DNA from: Burkholderiaceae bacterium
Lineage (GTDB): Bacteria > Pseudomonadota > Gammaproteobacteria > Burkholderiales > Burkholderiaceae
Length of the DNA stretch: 46,542 bases
Reading direction: 5' to 3'
Assembly (NCBI GenBank): GCA_028871175.1
Contig: JAGWNU010000007.1
Location: forward strand, 1 to 46,542
A program made the position numbers and the translations under genes. Of the stretch, positions 24,701-33,394 are shown one piece after another (the first letter of the stretch is position 1; every line of letters starts with the position of its first letter). The notes below the pieces were generated by a model that did no database searches, was not told the origin of the DNA, and was given only the letters and a program-made list of their open reading frames with translations.

Positions 24701-25597
24701 CTAGCGCGTGGCGGGTGCGAGCGCCCGGCGCCGGGCGCGGCGGGCAATGCTGCCGCCGTACAGCGCCCAGCGTAACGTGGGGGCAGCCGCGCGCATGGCG
24801 ACCGACGCCAGGGCGGCGCGCAACGGCGGCGGCTCAAGGCCGAGCATCTGCGTGGCCCAAGGCGGCAGCAATTCGATCCCGGCATCAAGAAACACCCGCA
24901 CGGCGGGTTGGAGTCCCGGGCGGGGTGCCTGCCATCTCATCAAGACTTCCACCACCGTGCGCGTGCGGTCGCTGGCCACCAGTTCAGCGCGCATGGCATT
25001 CAGGTAGTCGCGGACGGACGCACGCGACTTCGGTACATCGCGTGCGCCGAGGAGCTCGGTAACCAGCGCGGTCTCCTCGAAATACCGGTCCTGCCTGGCG
25101 CCGCTCAGGCCGCCATCGACATAACGCAGATAGCCCGCCAGGAAGCTGGACATCTCGGCCACATGCACCCAGGTGAGCAGGTCCGGGTCGTTGGCGGAAT
25201 AGGGGCGCCCGTCGGGTGCAATGCCTTGCACGCGGTTGTGGATCAGCTTGACGTGTTCGATCAGCGCCAGCGCGTCGCGCCGGCTGCCATAGGTGGTGCC
25301 GGCCACGAACTGCGCGGTGCGGCCCAGGCGCCCCTGGAGGTCCTCGCGGAAGTTGGAGTGGTCCCAGACACCGGCCAGCGCGCGCGGGTGCAAGGCCTGC
25401 AGGAGCAGCGCGCTGACGCCGCCAGCCATCATCGCAGGAAAATCGGCGTGCACCTGCCAGCAGACCGCATCGGGTCCAAACAGGCCCGGGTCACCGGGCG
25501 GAGAATCGATGTCGAGCGACACGCCGCCAGCGGCACGGGTCAGGCCGCGGACCTGGTTGGCAATGCGTTCGCGCAGCGTTTCAAGCGGGGAAAACAT
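24701..25597 (-). CDS. DUF2236 (MpaB/latex-clearing-like) protein
   Basis: The 298-residue cytoplasmic protein belongs to DUF2236 (PF09995), a helical family that includes the rubber oxygenase Lcp and the fungal oxygenase MpaB and is thought to bind heme. Typical segments are LLLQALHPRALAGVWDHSNF, FVAGTTYGSR, the helix IEHVKLIHNRVQG and the motif NDPDLLTWVHVAEMSSF with its conserved His. The ATG at 25597 is chosen; a TTG 15 bases upstream is possible, and both have weak ribosome-binding sites. No signal peptide is present, so it differs from secreted Lcp. The substrate and chemistry are unknown. Confidence 0.85.
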   Translation of the reverse strand: MFSPLETLRERIANQVRGLTRAAGGVSLDIDSPPGDPGLFGPDAVCWQVHADFPAMMAGGVSALLLQALHPRALAGVWDHSNFREDLQGRLGRTAQFVAGTTYGSRRDALALIEHVKLIHNRVQGIAPDGRPYSANDPDLLTWVHVAEMSSFLAGYLRYVDGGLSGARQDRYFEETALVTELLGARDVPKSRASVRDYLNAMRAELVASDRTRTVVEVLMRWQAPRPGLQPAVRVFLDAGIELLPPWATQMLGLEPPPLRAALASVAMRAAAPTLRWALYGGSIARRARRRALAPATR

Positions 25598-25749
25598 GGT
25601 GCCGGGTGGCAAGCGAAGGGGCGTTCATTTTAACGACGCCCTGCATTCCACGCCGGGATGACAGAACGTCGCAGCGCGCGTGCAACGGGTCAGGATCGTT
25701 TGTTGCGTTGTCGGCTTCTAGAATGCACAGACCACTCACCGAACCTTCA

Positions 25750-26664
25750 ATGCACATGCACTTTCATCGACATGTTGGCTGGCTGGGCGCGATGGCCCTG
25801 GCGCTGGCTGGTTTCGGCTTCAGCGAGGCGGCGCGTGCGCAGAGCGCCCCGTCCTTGCGCGACAAGTACCAGGCCCTGGCCCCGCAACTGGCCGACAACC
25901 CGTTTCACCGCCCGCTGGTGCTCGAATCCACCGAAACGTCCAGCATGCTCAAAGGCGATATCTACAGCGTGGTCGACTACCCCTTCGCTACCGTCAGCGG
26001 CGCGTTGAACGACCCCGCGCAGGGGCCTGCCAACTGGTGCGACGTGCTGATCCTGCATCTGAACATCAAGTATTGCCACGCGACGGCGGGTGCCCGCGCA
26101 GGCATGCTGGACGTCAACCTGGGGCGAAAGGTCGAGCAGTCGCTCTCCAGCAGCTACCGGCTGACGTTCAATTACCGCCCCGTCCTCAGCAACCCGGATT
26201 ACTTTCGCGTGGAACTGAATGCTGAATCCGGGCCGTTCAGTACGCGCGACTACCGCATCGTGTTGGAAGCCACTCCGGCTCCGACCGGCGGCAATCGCAC
26301 CTTCCTGCACCTGACCTATGCGTACGGTTACGGCACCGCCGGCCAACTGGCGATGCGCACGTACCTGGCGACCATCGGAAGTGACAAGGTCGGCTTCACC
26401 AAGACAGCGGATGCGCCGGCTGCGCAGCCCGAGTATGTCGGTGGCGTGCGCGGCCTGCTCGAGCGCAATACGATGCGGTACTACCTCGCCATCGACGCGT
26501 ATCTGAAGGCGCTCGCCGCGCCGCCCGACAAGCGGCTGCAGCAGCGCCTGATCACGTGGTTCAACGCCACCGAGCAGTATCCGCGCCAGCTGCATGAAGT
26601 GGAGCGGCAGGATTACCTGCAGATGAAGCAGCACGAAATCGAGCGCCAGCAGACGGCGCGGTGA
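25750..26664 (+). CDS. Exported protein of unknown function
   Basis: The 304-residue product has a signal peptide (HVGWLGAMALALAGFGFSEAARA, cleaved near RAQS). The mature part alternates strand-like segments (YRLTFNYRPVLSNPDYFRVEL, RTFLHLTYAYGYGTAGQLAM) and ends with a charged helix rich in Gln and Glu. A conserved-looking NWCDVLILHLNIKYC segment has a Cys pair that may form a disulfide. An upstream ATG at 25723 is also in frame, but 25750 puts the signal peptide in place. No domain was recognised; a lipid-binding (START-like) fold is conceivable but unsupported. Confidence 0.78.
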   Translation: MHMHFHRHVGWLGAMALALAGFGFSEAARAQSAPSLRDKYQALAPQLADNPFHRPLVLESTETSSMLKGDIYSVVDYPFATVSGALNDPAQGPANWCDVLILHLNIKYCHATAGARAGMLDVNLGRKVEQSLSSSYRLTFNYRPVLSNPDYFRVELNAESGPFSTRDYRIVLEATPAPTGGNRTFLHLTYAYGYGTAGQLAMRTYLATIGSDKVGFTKTADAPAAQPEYVGGVRGLLERNTMRYYLAIDAYLKALAAPPDKRLQQRLITWFNATEQYPRQLHEVERQDYLQMKQHEIERQQTAR

Positions 26665-26679
26665 TGCCGCAACGCGGCG

Positions 26680-27132
26680 TCAAGCCGGGCGATACACCTT
26701 GGCGAACCGCTGCGCCTGCACAACGCCATAGTCGTTGGGCGCGTATTGCAGGAGCCAGTCGCCTGCCTGGCCACGCAGCACGTCACCGGCTTCGGAGCGG
26801 GCAATGGCGAACGCGTCGTGCATCTGTACCGCCAGCACCACGCTGGGGCGGTTGCGGTAGGCACCGGGCCGGCCGTGGGGATGCGATGGATCGGCCGGCA
26901 GGTACTTGGCATCGAAGCGGTCGCGTGAGACCACCCAGCGGTCGCTGGTCGAGCCGGTGATGAGTGCATCTCCGGGCGCGTAGCGATTCGGGCCTTCCAG
27001 GCTCATCAGCTCGCCGGGTTCCGACGCAAAGTCGACGTGGACAGTCTCGTCCTTGACGAAGGGGCGTGCGGCGGGATCCGTGCGAAGGTCGATGTGTTGC
27101 AGGGTGGGCATGGAGCGAGGCATGTCGGGCAT
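26680..27132 (-). CDS. PGDYG-family protein
   Basis: The product is up to 150 residues and resembles the PGDYG protein family (PF14083), with PGDALITGSTSDRWVVSRDRFDAKY as the probable family core and DVLRGQAGDWLLQYAPNDYGVV near the C-terminus. Members are cytoplasmic and uncharacterised. Three in-frame ATGs (27132, 27123, 27111) are possible and no start has a clear ribosome-binding site, so the first 7 residues are uncertain. It lies downstream of cioB on the same strand, 159 bases away, and could be in the same transcript. Confidence 0.75.
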   Translation of the reverse strand: MPDMPRSMPTLQHIDLRTDPAARPFVKDETVHVDFASEPGELMSLEGPNRYAPGDALITGSTSDRWVVSRDRFDAKYLPADPSHPHGRPGAYRNRPSVVLAVQMHDAFAIARSEAGDVLRGQAGDWLLQYAPNDYGVVQAQRFAKVYRPA

Positions 27133-27291
27133 GGGTGGGCGCGTATCGCGATGAGGGGCGTAAGCGTAGCGCGGAATCCGCCTGACGGGATACAGAGAGG
27201 GCGGCGTTGCGCCCTCGATGCCGCGGCAACCATGCGATCGCGCCTCGCCCGCCCGGCCGCCGCGCAGGTGGCTCGGACGTTCCGCCTCGGC

Positions 27292-28323
27292 TCAGTAGTA
27301 CCGCAGTTCCGTCGCCTTGCCGTGGAACACCTTGTACGAATAGATGGTGTAGGCCACGATGGTCGGCAGCACGATCGCCACGCCGACCAGCATGAACTCG
27401 AGCGATTCCGGTGCGCTTGCGGCTTGCCAGATGTCGAGTCGATCGACCACGAGATACGGGAACAGACTGTAGGCGAGGCCGTTGAAGGCCAGCAGAAAGA
27501 TGGCGCCAGTACCGACGAACGGCGCCCAGATGAGATGCTCGTCGCCGTTGGCGATCTGCCGTGGCAGCCGGCGCAGTACCCAGTCGATCAGGCCGAACAG
27601 CACGATGGTCACGAGGGGCACCGGCGCCAGCAGGATGATGTTCGGCAACGCAAACCATTTGTCGAACACGCGCGTGCTGACCCAGGGCGTGGCCAGCGAC
27701 ACTGCTGCCACGCCCAGCGCGGTGAACCACAGGCTGCCGCGCGCCCACTGCACCGCGCGCAACTGCAGGGCACCCTCGGTCTTCATGATGAGCCACGTGG
27801 CGCCCAGCAGCAGATAGCCGGCAATCAGGCCGCCCGCCGTGCAAATGGCGAACACGACATTCGCTGCGTTGTACTGGAAGCCGGTGATGTACATCCCAAG
27901 CATCATGCCCTGCGCAGCGGTGGCGATGACCGAACCCGCGTAGAACGCGCGGTTCCACCACGGCTTGTGGTGCGCGCGCGCCTTGACGCGAAAGTCGAAG
28001 GCGACGCCGCGCAGGATCAGCCCGAACAGCATCAGCGCCACGGGCAAATACAACGCGCCCAGGATCTCGCCGTGCGCGGCTGGAAACGCTACGAGCAGCA
28101 GGCCGACGCCCAGGACGAGCCACGTCTCGTTGGCATCCCAGAACGGGCCGATCGAGGCGATCATGGTGTCCTTTTCGGCGTCGTCGGCACGGCGCAGCAG
28201 GATGCCCACGCCGAGGTCGTAGCCGTCGAGGACCACATAGGCAAGCACGGCAATGCCCATGAGAACCATGAAGACCACCGGCAGCCAGCCGGCGGGTTGG
28301 GTCAGGTCGGGGAAGGTGTTCAT
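27292..28323 (-). CDS. cioB: Cytochrome bd-type quinol oxidase subunit II (CIO type)
   Basis: The 343-residue inner-membrane subunit is CydB/CioB of the bd quinol oxidase, which passes electrons from ubiquinol to oxygen without pumping protons. Eight hydrophobic helices are visible. The N-terminal block VLDGYDLGVGILL and the conserved IGPFWDANETWLVLGVG segment are typical. The start overlaps the cioA stop as ATGA, showing tight coupling, and so fixes the start. No cydX-like small gene follows, as expected for CIO-type oxidases. The length fits. Confidence 0.95.
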   Translation of the reverse strand: MNTFPDLTQPAGWLPVVFMVLMGIAVLAYVVLDGYDLGVGILLRRADDAEKDTMIASIGPFWDANETWLVLGVGLLLVAFPAAHGEILGALYLPVALMLFGLILRGVAFDFRVKARAHHKPWWNRAFYAGSVIATAAQGMMLGMYITGFQYNAANVVFAICTAGGLIAGYLLLGATWLIMKTEGALQLRAVQWARGSLWFTALGVAAVSLATPWVSTRVFDKWFALPNIILLAPVPLVTIVLFGLIDWVLRRLPRQIANGDEHLIWAPFVGTGAIFLLAFNGLAYSLFPYLVVDRLDIWQAASAPESLEFMLVGVAIVLPTIVAYTIYSYKVFHGKATELRYY

Positions 28324-29708
28324 GCTGGGCTCCGGGCGGTCCGGGCGAAGACCGGGGTGGGGGTTTCGATCACGGGGGTGCCGGTGGCATCGGGGTCGGT
28401 TGGATCGAGCGCGCCGCCGGCCTTGCGAGCCAGGTAGAACACGACGCCCACATACGAGGCGATGAGGAAGGCATACAGCGCGAGGTACATCGCAAGCGTG
28501 CTGCCGATCATGGCGGCGGGCACGGCGGAGGCGGCCTGCGCGGTCGTAAGCACGCCGTAGACAAGCCACGGCTGGCGGCCGATCTCGGTGACGTACCAGC
28601 CGGCGACCACGGCCACCCAGCCGGAGAACGTCATCGCCACCAGCGTGCGCGCCAGCCAGCGCGGCAGCTCGCCATTGCGGCGCAGGCGCCAGGCGCTCGT
28701 CCATGACACGGCGAGCATCAGCAGGCCCATGCCGACCATCAGGCGGAACGCAAAGAAGATCGGCAGCACGGGGGGATGCCGATCGAATGTGTCGAGCCCG
28801 CGTACCTCGCCGTCCAGCGAATGCGTGAGGTACAGCGATGCCAGTTTGGGCACCGCAATTTCGAAGCGGTTGCTCCGCGTGGCCTCGTCGGGGATGCCGA
28901 ACAGCACGGCAGGCACGCCGCGCTCCGTGTGCCAGATACCTTCCATGGCAGCCAGCTTGGCGGGTTGGTGCTCCAGTGTGTTCAGGCCATGGGCGTCGCC
29001 CGCCGCGATCTGCAACGGGATCAACACGGCGGCAAGCGCCACGCCTGTTCTGAGGGTGGCACGCACATCGGGGCCGCGATCATGGCGCAGCCAGCGATAG
29101 GCCGACAGGCCCGCGAGCAGGAATGACACCGTCAGCCCCGATGCCAGCAGCATGTGCGTGAAGCGATACGGAAACGACGGGTTGAAGATGATGGCCAGCC
29201 AGCTGGCCGGGTGCGCGCGGCCATCGATCATCACGTAGCCGGTCGGGGTCTGCATCCAGGAATTCAGCGCAATGATCCAGAACACCGAGATCGTGGTGCC
29301 TAACGCCACGAGAAAGGTGGCGAACGTGTGGACGCGCTGGCTCACCCGGCCCGTACCGAACAGCATGATGCCGAGGAAGCTGGCCTCCAGGAAAAAGGCG
29401 GTCAGGACTTCATACGCCAGCAGCGGCCCGGCGATGTTGCCCACCGTCTTCATGTAGCCGGGCCAATTGGTGCCGAACTGGAAGCTCATCGTCACGCCGG
29501 ACACCACGCCCAGTGCAAAGGTGAGGGCAAACACCTTCACCCACAGCCGGTAGGCGGCCATCCAGGCTTCGTCGCCGGTCTTGCGGTAGCGCAGCTTGAA
29601 GAACAGCAGCACCCACGCCAGCGCAATGCTGATGGTGGGAAAGAGGATATGGAACGTGATGTTGGCGCCGAACTGCACGCGCGCCAGGACAACAGGATCG
29701 AGTGACAT
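28320..29708 (-). CDS. cioA: Cytochrome bd-type quinol oxidase subunit I (CIO type)
   Basis: The 462-residue subunit carries the hemes of the bd oxidase. His20 in TFHILFPT is the likely axial ligand of the high-spin heme, and His in FTHMLLAS near residue 185 the ligand of b558. The periplasmic Q loop is short, and the protein is about 60 residues shorter than E. coli CydA, which is the mark of the cyanide-insensitive CioA group. The ATG at 29708 has GAGAAG upstream. The gene lies between a GbsR-like regulator and cioB in one operon. CIO oxidases support respiration under low oxygen, cyanide or nitrosative stress. Confidence 0.95.
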   Translation of the reverse strand: MSLDPVVLARVQFGANITFHILFPTISIALAWVLLFFKLRYRKTGDEAWMAAYRLWVKVFALTFALGVVSGVTMSFQFGTNWPGYMKTVGNIAGPLLAYEVLTAFFLEASFLGIMLFGTGRVSQRVHTFATFLVALGTTISVFWIIALNSWMQTPTGYVMIDGRAHPASWLAIIFNPSFPYRFTHMLLASGLTVSFLLAGLSAYRWLRHDRGPDVRATLRTGVALAAVLIPLQIAAGDAHGLNTLEHQPAKLAAMEGIWHTERGVPAVLFGIPDEATRSNRFEIAVPKLASLYLTHSLDGEVRGLDTFDRHPPVLPIFFAFRLMVGMGLLMLAVSWTSAWRLRRNGELPRWLARTLVAMTFSGWVAVVAGWYVTEIGRQPWLVYGVLTTAQAASAVPAAMIGSTLAMYLALYAFLIASYVGVVFYLARKAGGALDPTDPDATGTPVIETPTPVFARTARSPA

Positions 29709-29726
29709 GATGCTTCTCGGGGCGAG

Positions 29727-30293
29727 TTACTTGGTTTTTCCGCCGCCGCCAACGACGACGGCGAGCTTGTTCTTCATTTCCAGCAACTTATGCACCTTGG
29801 CGCCCATCTTCATGAGCTGCTGGAGCGCTTCCACGTCCAGTTTCTGCACGTCGTCAAACCAGGTGGTCATGAGTGTGATGAGCTGGTACATCTCCTTCAT
29901 GCGCGCCTGGGCGTGGCGGTCATCCGGATCGACGGGCGCCTCCAGCATGACGTCACGCAGCAGCGTGAGCGTGGGGTCAATCTCGCGCTTGCGTCGTTCT
30001 TCCGCCAGCGTGCGGAAGATGGTCCAGATATCGTCAGGGGCAGAGAAGTACTCGCGCCGGTCGCCCGGCTTGTGGGACAGCTTCACGAGCTTCCACGACT
30101 CCAGCTCCTTCAGGCCGATGCTCACGTTCGAGCGGGAAAAGCCGAGTGCTTCGGCAATCTCGTCCGCGTTGATCGGCTCGCGTGCGCAGTACAGCAGCGC
30201 GTAGATCTGCCCCACCGTACGGTTGATGCCCCAGCGGCTGCCCATCTCGCCGAAATGCAGAACGAAGCGCTGTTTCAAGGGGGAGAGTTGCAT
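29727..30293 (-). CDS. GbsR/MarR-family transcriptional regulator
   Basis: The 188-residue protein starts MQLSPLKQRFVLHFGEMGSR and has a winged-helix DNA-binding domain with INADEIAEALGFSRSNVSIG as the recognition region. It belongs to the GbsR branch of the MarR superfamily. The C-terminal half is helical and ends in a Gly/Lys-rich tail, VVVGGGGKTK. ATG 30293 is chosen; a TTG six codons upstream (30311) is in frame. It is 18 bases before cioA on the same strand, so it is the first gene of the regulator-cioA-cioB operon and probably an autoregulator of it. The signal is unknown. Confidence 0.88.
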   Translation of the reverse strand: MQLSPLKQRFVLHFGEMGSRWGINRTVGQIYALLYCAREPINADEIAEALGFSRSNVSIGLKELESWKLVKLSHKPGDRREYFSAPDDIWTIFRTLAEERRKREIDPTLTLLRDVMLEAPVDPDDRHAQARMKEMYQLITLMTTWFDDVQKLDVEALQQLMKMGAKVHKLLEMKNKLAVVVGGGGKTK

Positions 30294-30312
30294 TGTTTTG
30301 ATCTTTCTCAAG

Positions 30313-30330
30313 TTTCAAGAATTTCTGAAA
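30313..30330. promoter_or_regulatory. Near-palindrome upstream of the GbsR-like gene
   Basis: TTTCAAGAATTTCTGAAA is an 18-base dyad with seven of nine base pairs matching, 20 bases upstream of the regulator start codon. The position fits an autoregulatory operator overlapping the operon promoter. Confidence 0.45.
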
Positions 30331-30702
30331 GTTTAGTCGCCTGGTCCGGCCGTGCAATGTGACGCGCTGTCGCGGGGATGTGGGGGGGGCTGGGCGAGGG
30401 AGGCTGATCGATGACGGCACGCGCAGCAGGGTGTCTCACATGTGAATCAATCTAACAAAACATCGATGCACTCAAGAGTCGCCTCCTAAAACACGCCGAG
30501 AAATAACGCAAATGAGTGAGTTTTGAACTGGCTTTCAAGATAACCGCTACCGTTGCGGTAAAACGTTAAGCAAAGATCAGGACATGATTCCGCCATGCGC
30601 AAGCGGTTTCGGAAGATAAAACGACTTCTCGGCCGCAAATGTCTGCTCTGGCAAATGAATGCAGGATGCAAGGTTCAACCTGAGAAATGGCTGGCTACGG
30701 GG
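30331..30702. other. Gene-free stretch
   Basis: This part of the divergent gap is less GC-rich and holds no protein-like frame. ACCGC-N7-GCGGT near 30545-30561 is a small hairpin without a T tract. Nothing else was recognised. Confidence 0.35.
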
Positions 30703-30730
30703 CTTAATAAATGCGGATTTCTGCCGAAGA
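30703..30730 (+). promoter_or_regulatory. Sigma-28 (FliA)-like promoter
   Basis: CTTAA at 30703-30707, a spacer of 15 bases and GCCGAAGA at 30723-30730 match the flagellar sigma-28 consensus (TAAA, N15, GCCGATAA) with a few mismatches. It lies about 38 bases upstream of the chemoreceptor start, the proper place for a late flagellar or chemotaxis gene. Confidence 0.6.
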
Positions 30731-30767
30731 TTCGTTTGCAAAGCAAATCATCAAAGGAGACCCCCCG

Positions 30768-32312
30768 ATGCGTGTCAATGAACCGGTTACCCAACGTGAA
30801 TACGAGTTCCCCGACAACGCGACGCTCATGTCGACCACCGACACGCAGAGCTACATCGCCTACGCAAACGCTGCATTTGTCGAGGTGAGCGGTTTTTCCC
30901 GCGAGGAGATCGAGGGGCAACCCCACAACATCGTGCGTCACCCCGACATGCCGCCCGAGGCGTTTGCCGACATGTGGGCTACGCTCAAGGCCGGCCAGCC
31001 ATGGACGGCGCTGGTCAAGAACCGCCGCAAGAACGGCGATCATTACTGGGTGCGCGCCAACGCCACGCCCGTCGTGCGCGACGGCAAGCCAAGTGGCTAC
31101 ATGTCGGTGCGCACCAAGCCGACGCGCGAGGAGGTGGCCCAGGCCGAGTCGCTCTACAAGGACTTCCGCACCGGCCACGCGGGCAGCCGCAAGTTCCACA
31201 AGGGCCTGATCGTGCGGACGGGGTGGATGGCCTGGCGCTCGTGGCTCCAGGTGATGCCGGTGCGCTGGCGCATCCGGTTGACGTTCGTCGCGCTGTTGCC
31301 GGCGCTGCTGGCCGTGGCATGGGCATTTGGTTTGTCGGGTGCGGCGTTGGGCGGCTTCGCCGCGGCGGAGCTTGTCACGCTGGCCCTGGCCTCGTGGTGG
31401 CTCAAGGTGCAGATCGCCGCGCCGCTCGAGCGGATGCTGCAGCAGGCCCTGAGCGTGGCCTCCGGAGAAAACCAGAAGGTCGCACTTTCGGATCGCGTGG
31501 ATGAGATCGGCATGACGCTGCGCACGATCAGCCAGCTTGGGCTGATGTTCCGGTGGCTGATCGACGATGTTGCCGAGCAGGTCGTCAACGTGCAATCCGC
31601 CAGCCAGGAGATCGCCCAGGGTAACGGCAACATCAACATGCGCACCGAGCAGGCGGCGGCCAGCCTGGAGGAAACCTCGAGCTCGATGACGCAGATGACC
31701 GCCACCGTGGCGAGCAATGCGGAGACGGCAGGGCAGGCCAACACGCTGTCCGGACAGGCCACGCAGGCCGCGCTGAATGGCGGCCGCGCCATGGCCGATG
31801 TGGTGGCCACGATGAGCGCCATCTCGCAGAGCGCCAAGCAGATCGCCGACATCATCGGCGTGATCGACAGCATTGCGTTCCAGACCAACATCCTGGCGCT
31901 GAACGCCGCGGTGGAAGCCGCGCGCGCGGGCGAGCAGGGCCGCGGCTTTGCCGTGGTGGCCGGCGAGGTCCGCGCCCTCGCGCAGCGCAGCGCCAGCGCC
32001 GCCAAGGAGATCAAGGCCCTCATCGGCACCAGTGTCGACAAGGTGGAATCGGGCTCCCGGCTGGTGGACGACGCCGGCAGGACGATGGACGACATCGTCG
32101 AGCAGGTGAAGAAGGTCTCGGCCATGATCGCCGACATCAGCCTGGCAACCGCCCAGCAGACCGACGGCATCACGCAGGTCAGTCAGGCCGTCAGTCACCT
32201 GGATCAGGTCACGCAGGAGAATGCCACGCTGGTCGGCCAGAGCGCCGCGGCAGCCGAAGGTTTGCGCCTTCAGGCCACGCGGCTGGTTGAGGCCGTGAAC
32301 GTGTTCCGCTGA
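30768..32312 (+). CDS. PAS-containing methyl-accepting chemotaxis protein, Aer-like
   Basis: The 514-residue protein is an aerotaxis-type chemoreceptor. An N-terminal PAS domain (about residues 10-115) carries [26 protein letters not shown] and the [11 protein letters not shown] block seen in Aer, which binds FAD to sense redox state. Two hydrophobic segments follow ([19 protein letters not shown] and a second near residue 205), with no periplasmic domain between them. The signalling domain carries the conserved tip [20 protein letters not shown] and the following [19 protein letters not shown]. It ends without a CheR-docking pentapeptide. The start has AAAGGAGA seven bases upstream. A sigma-28-like promoter precedes it. 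Confidence 0.93.
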   Translation: MRVNEPVTQREYEFPDNATLMSTTDTQSYIAYANAAFVEVSGFSREEIEGQPHNIVRHPDMPPEAFADMWATLKAGQPWTALVKNRRKNGDHYWVRANATPVVRDGKPSGYMSVRTKPTREEVAQAESLYKDFRTGHAGSRKFHKGLIVRTGWMAWRSWLQVMPVRWRIRLTFVALLPALLAVAWAFGLSGAALGGFAAAELVTLALASWWLKVQIAAPLERMLQQALSVASGENQKVALSDRVDEIGMTLRTISQLGLMFRWLIDDVAEQVVNVQSASQEIAQGNGNINMRTEQAAASLEETSSSMTQMTATVASNAETAGQANTLSGQATQAALNGGRAMADVVATMSAISQSAKQIADIIGVIDSIAFQTNILALNAAVEAARAGEQGRGFAVVAGEVRALAQRSASAAKEIKALIGTSVDKVESGSRLVDDAGRTMDDIVEQVKKVSAMIADISLATAQQTDGITQVSQAVSHLDQVTQENATLVGQSAAAAEGLRLQATRLVEAVNVFR

Positions 32313-32464
32313 GTCGCGCGCCCGCGTACGGGAGGCATGGGGCGGACAACAGGGATGGGCAATTGCAAAAACCGCCCCGCAGGGCACCTGGCGATGATGC
32401 CGTCTTCGCCTACCATGCCTATGCAGCAACATTCCTCCCAACGCACATTCTTTGGAGCACGCAT

Positions 32465-32719
32465 ATGGCCTCACACGGTTTGATTGCCTGGCTGATCATC
32501 GGCGCGATAGCGGGTTGGCTGGCAGGCCTGCTGGTCAAGGGCGGCGGTTTCGGGCTGTTCGCCGATATCGTCGTTGGTATCGTCGGTGCGTTCATCGGCG
32601 GCTGGCTGGCCGGGGTGCTGCACATTTCGCCCGGCGGGGGCTGGATGGGGTCGATCATCACGGCGGTGATCGGGGCGGTCATCCTGCTGTTCGTCATCCG
32701 GCTGATCAAGCGCGGGTAG
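32465..32719 (+). CDS. GlsB/YeaQ/YmgE family stress membrane protein
   Basis: The 84-residue inner-membrane protein has three hydrophobic helices with the family motifs LIAWLIIGAIAGWLAG, VVGIVGAFIGGWLAG and the C-terminal IITAVIGAVILLFVIRLIKR. The family is also called transglycosylase-associated protein and is commonly induced by stress. The exact role is unknown. ATG 32465 is the start consistent with the conserved MASHGLIAW. A stable GC hairpin follows the stop. Confidence 0.92.
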   Translation: MASHGLIAWLIIGAIAGWLAGLLVKGGGFGLFADIVVGIVGAFIGGWLAGVLHISPGGGWMGSIITAVIGAVILLFVIRLIKRG

Positions 32720-32725
32720 TGGCGC

Positions 32726-32753
32726 CGGCCACGCGCGCGGCTGCGCGTGGCCG
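32726..32753 (+). terminator. GC-rich hairpin after the GlsB-like gene
   Basis: CGGCCACGCGC at 32726-32736 pairs perfectly with GCGCGTGGCCG at 32743-32753 around a six-base loop, 6 bases after the stop. No T tract follows, so termination strength is uncertain. Confidence 0.5.
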
Positions 32754-32873
32754 AATGTCATCCGGTTGCCGGATTCCACCGTTCACCCCATCAACTAGAC
32801 TGGTTGGTACGAGGACAGCCAAGCCGCGCCACCAGCGCAGGCGCGGCGGGCATACGTTACAAGCGAGGCCACC

Positions 32874-33161
32874 ATGTCTGATCCATCCGCAGCCCAGGAA
32901 CTCTACGAAGGGTTCGAGATTCACGTGTCACCCAGCCCGATCCGGGCCGACAGTGGTTGTTACACCTACACGGGCTATGTTTGTCACCCCGGCGCGAATC
33001 CCCAACAGCCGGGACGCGCCGTGCCATTCCATGCTGACGGCAACGACAGTTTCGGCAGCCCCGAAGCGGCCGTGGAAGACGCCGTCCATGTGGCGCGCAG
33101 CATCATCGACGGCACGCACCCAGATCTGTCGGTGCTGTCCATCGTGACGAACGGCTACTGA
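32874..33161 (+). CDS. Small conserved-looking protein of unknown function
   Basis: The 95-residue protein is acidic (SDPSAAQELYEGFEIHVSPS at the start) and has an alternating strand-helix pattern. It contains a Cys pair in GCYTYTGYVCHPG and ends in a helix, SPEAAVEDAVHVARSIIDGT. It has no signal peptide or membrane span. GCGAGG precedes the ATG. No family was recognised with confidence. A perfect 9-bp hairpin after the stop may end its transcript. Confidence 0.7.
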   Translation: MSDPSAAQELYEGFEIHVSPSPIRADSGCYTYTGYVCHPGANPQQPGRAVPFHADGNDSFGSPEAAVEDAVHVARSIIDGTHPDLSVLSIVTNGY

Positions 33162-33184
33162 ACGCCCACCCGCAACTTTCTTGG

Positions 33185-33209
33185 ATCGGCACATCGACGG
33201 TGTGCCGAT
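33185..33209. terminator. 9-bp perfect hairpin downstream of the small protein
   Basis: ATCGGCACA at 33185-33193 pairs with TGTGCCGAT at 33201-33209 around a 7-base loop, 23 bases after the stop codon. No T tract follows. It could end the upstream transcript or be a protein-binding dyad for the nitrate operon; GCAC and GTGC halves are present, but with a 9-base spacing that is wrong for NtrC. Confidence 0.45.
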
Positions 33210-33263
33210 TGCCCGCCCCAGCGGCCGACGCATTTGCTGTGCCGCACCATCCCGAATCCAGCC

Positions 33264-33280
33264 TGCACCGAAACCGTGCC
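33264..33280. promoter_or_regulatory. Putative NtrC (NRI) enhancer site
   Basis: TGCACC-N5-CGTGCC matches the NtrC consensus TGCACC-N5-GGTGCA in one perfect half and four of six positions of the other. It lies about 104 bases upstream of the -24 element (roughly 130 upstream of the inferred transcript start), a usual distance for an enhancer. Confidence 0.5.
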
Positions 33281-33366
33281 GCTCCATGCTCGCGCATGAG
33301 GCACGTCCAGCGCGCCCACGCGCCACTTGCCACTGCGAACCCCGATAGATCAAGGGCTCACGCGCA

Positions 33367-33382
33367 TGGCACACCTGTTGCA
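33367..33382 (+). promoter_or_regulatory. Sigma-54 (RpoN) promoter of the nitrate assimilation operon
   Basis: TGGCAC at 33367-33372, five bases, then TTGCA at 33378-33382 is a near-perfect -24/-12 element. The invariant GG (33368-33369) and GC (33380-33381) are exactly ten bases apart. It predicts transcription from about 33393, two bases before the first leader hairpin. Confidence 0.8.
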
Positions 33383-33394
33383 TAGCACCATGGC

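Noticed and set aside
23005..24888. A 627-codon minus-strand frame opposite the DHA2 transporter
   Set aside because: Composition is His/Arg/Gln-rich as for other antisense shadows, and the plus-strand gene is a clear transporter.
33185..33209. A hairpin with GCAC and GTGC halves considered as an NtrC site
   Set aside because: The spacing is nine bases rather than seven; a hairpin downstream of the previous gene is the simpler reading, and a better NtrC match lies at 33264.
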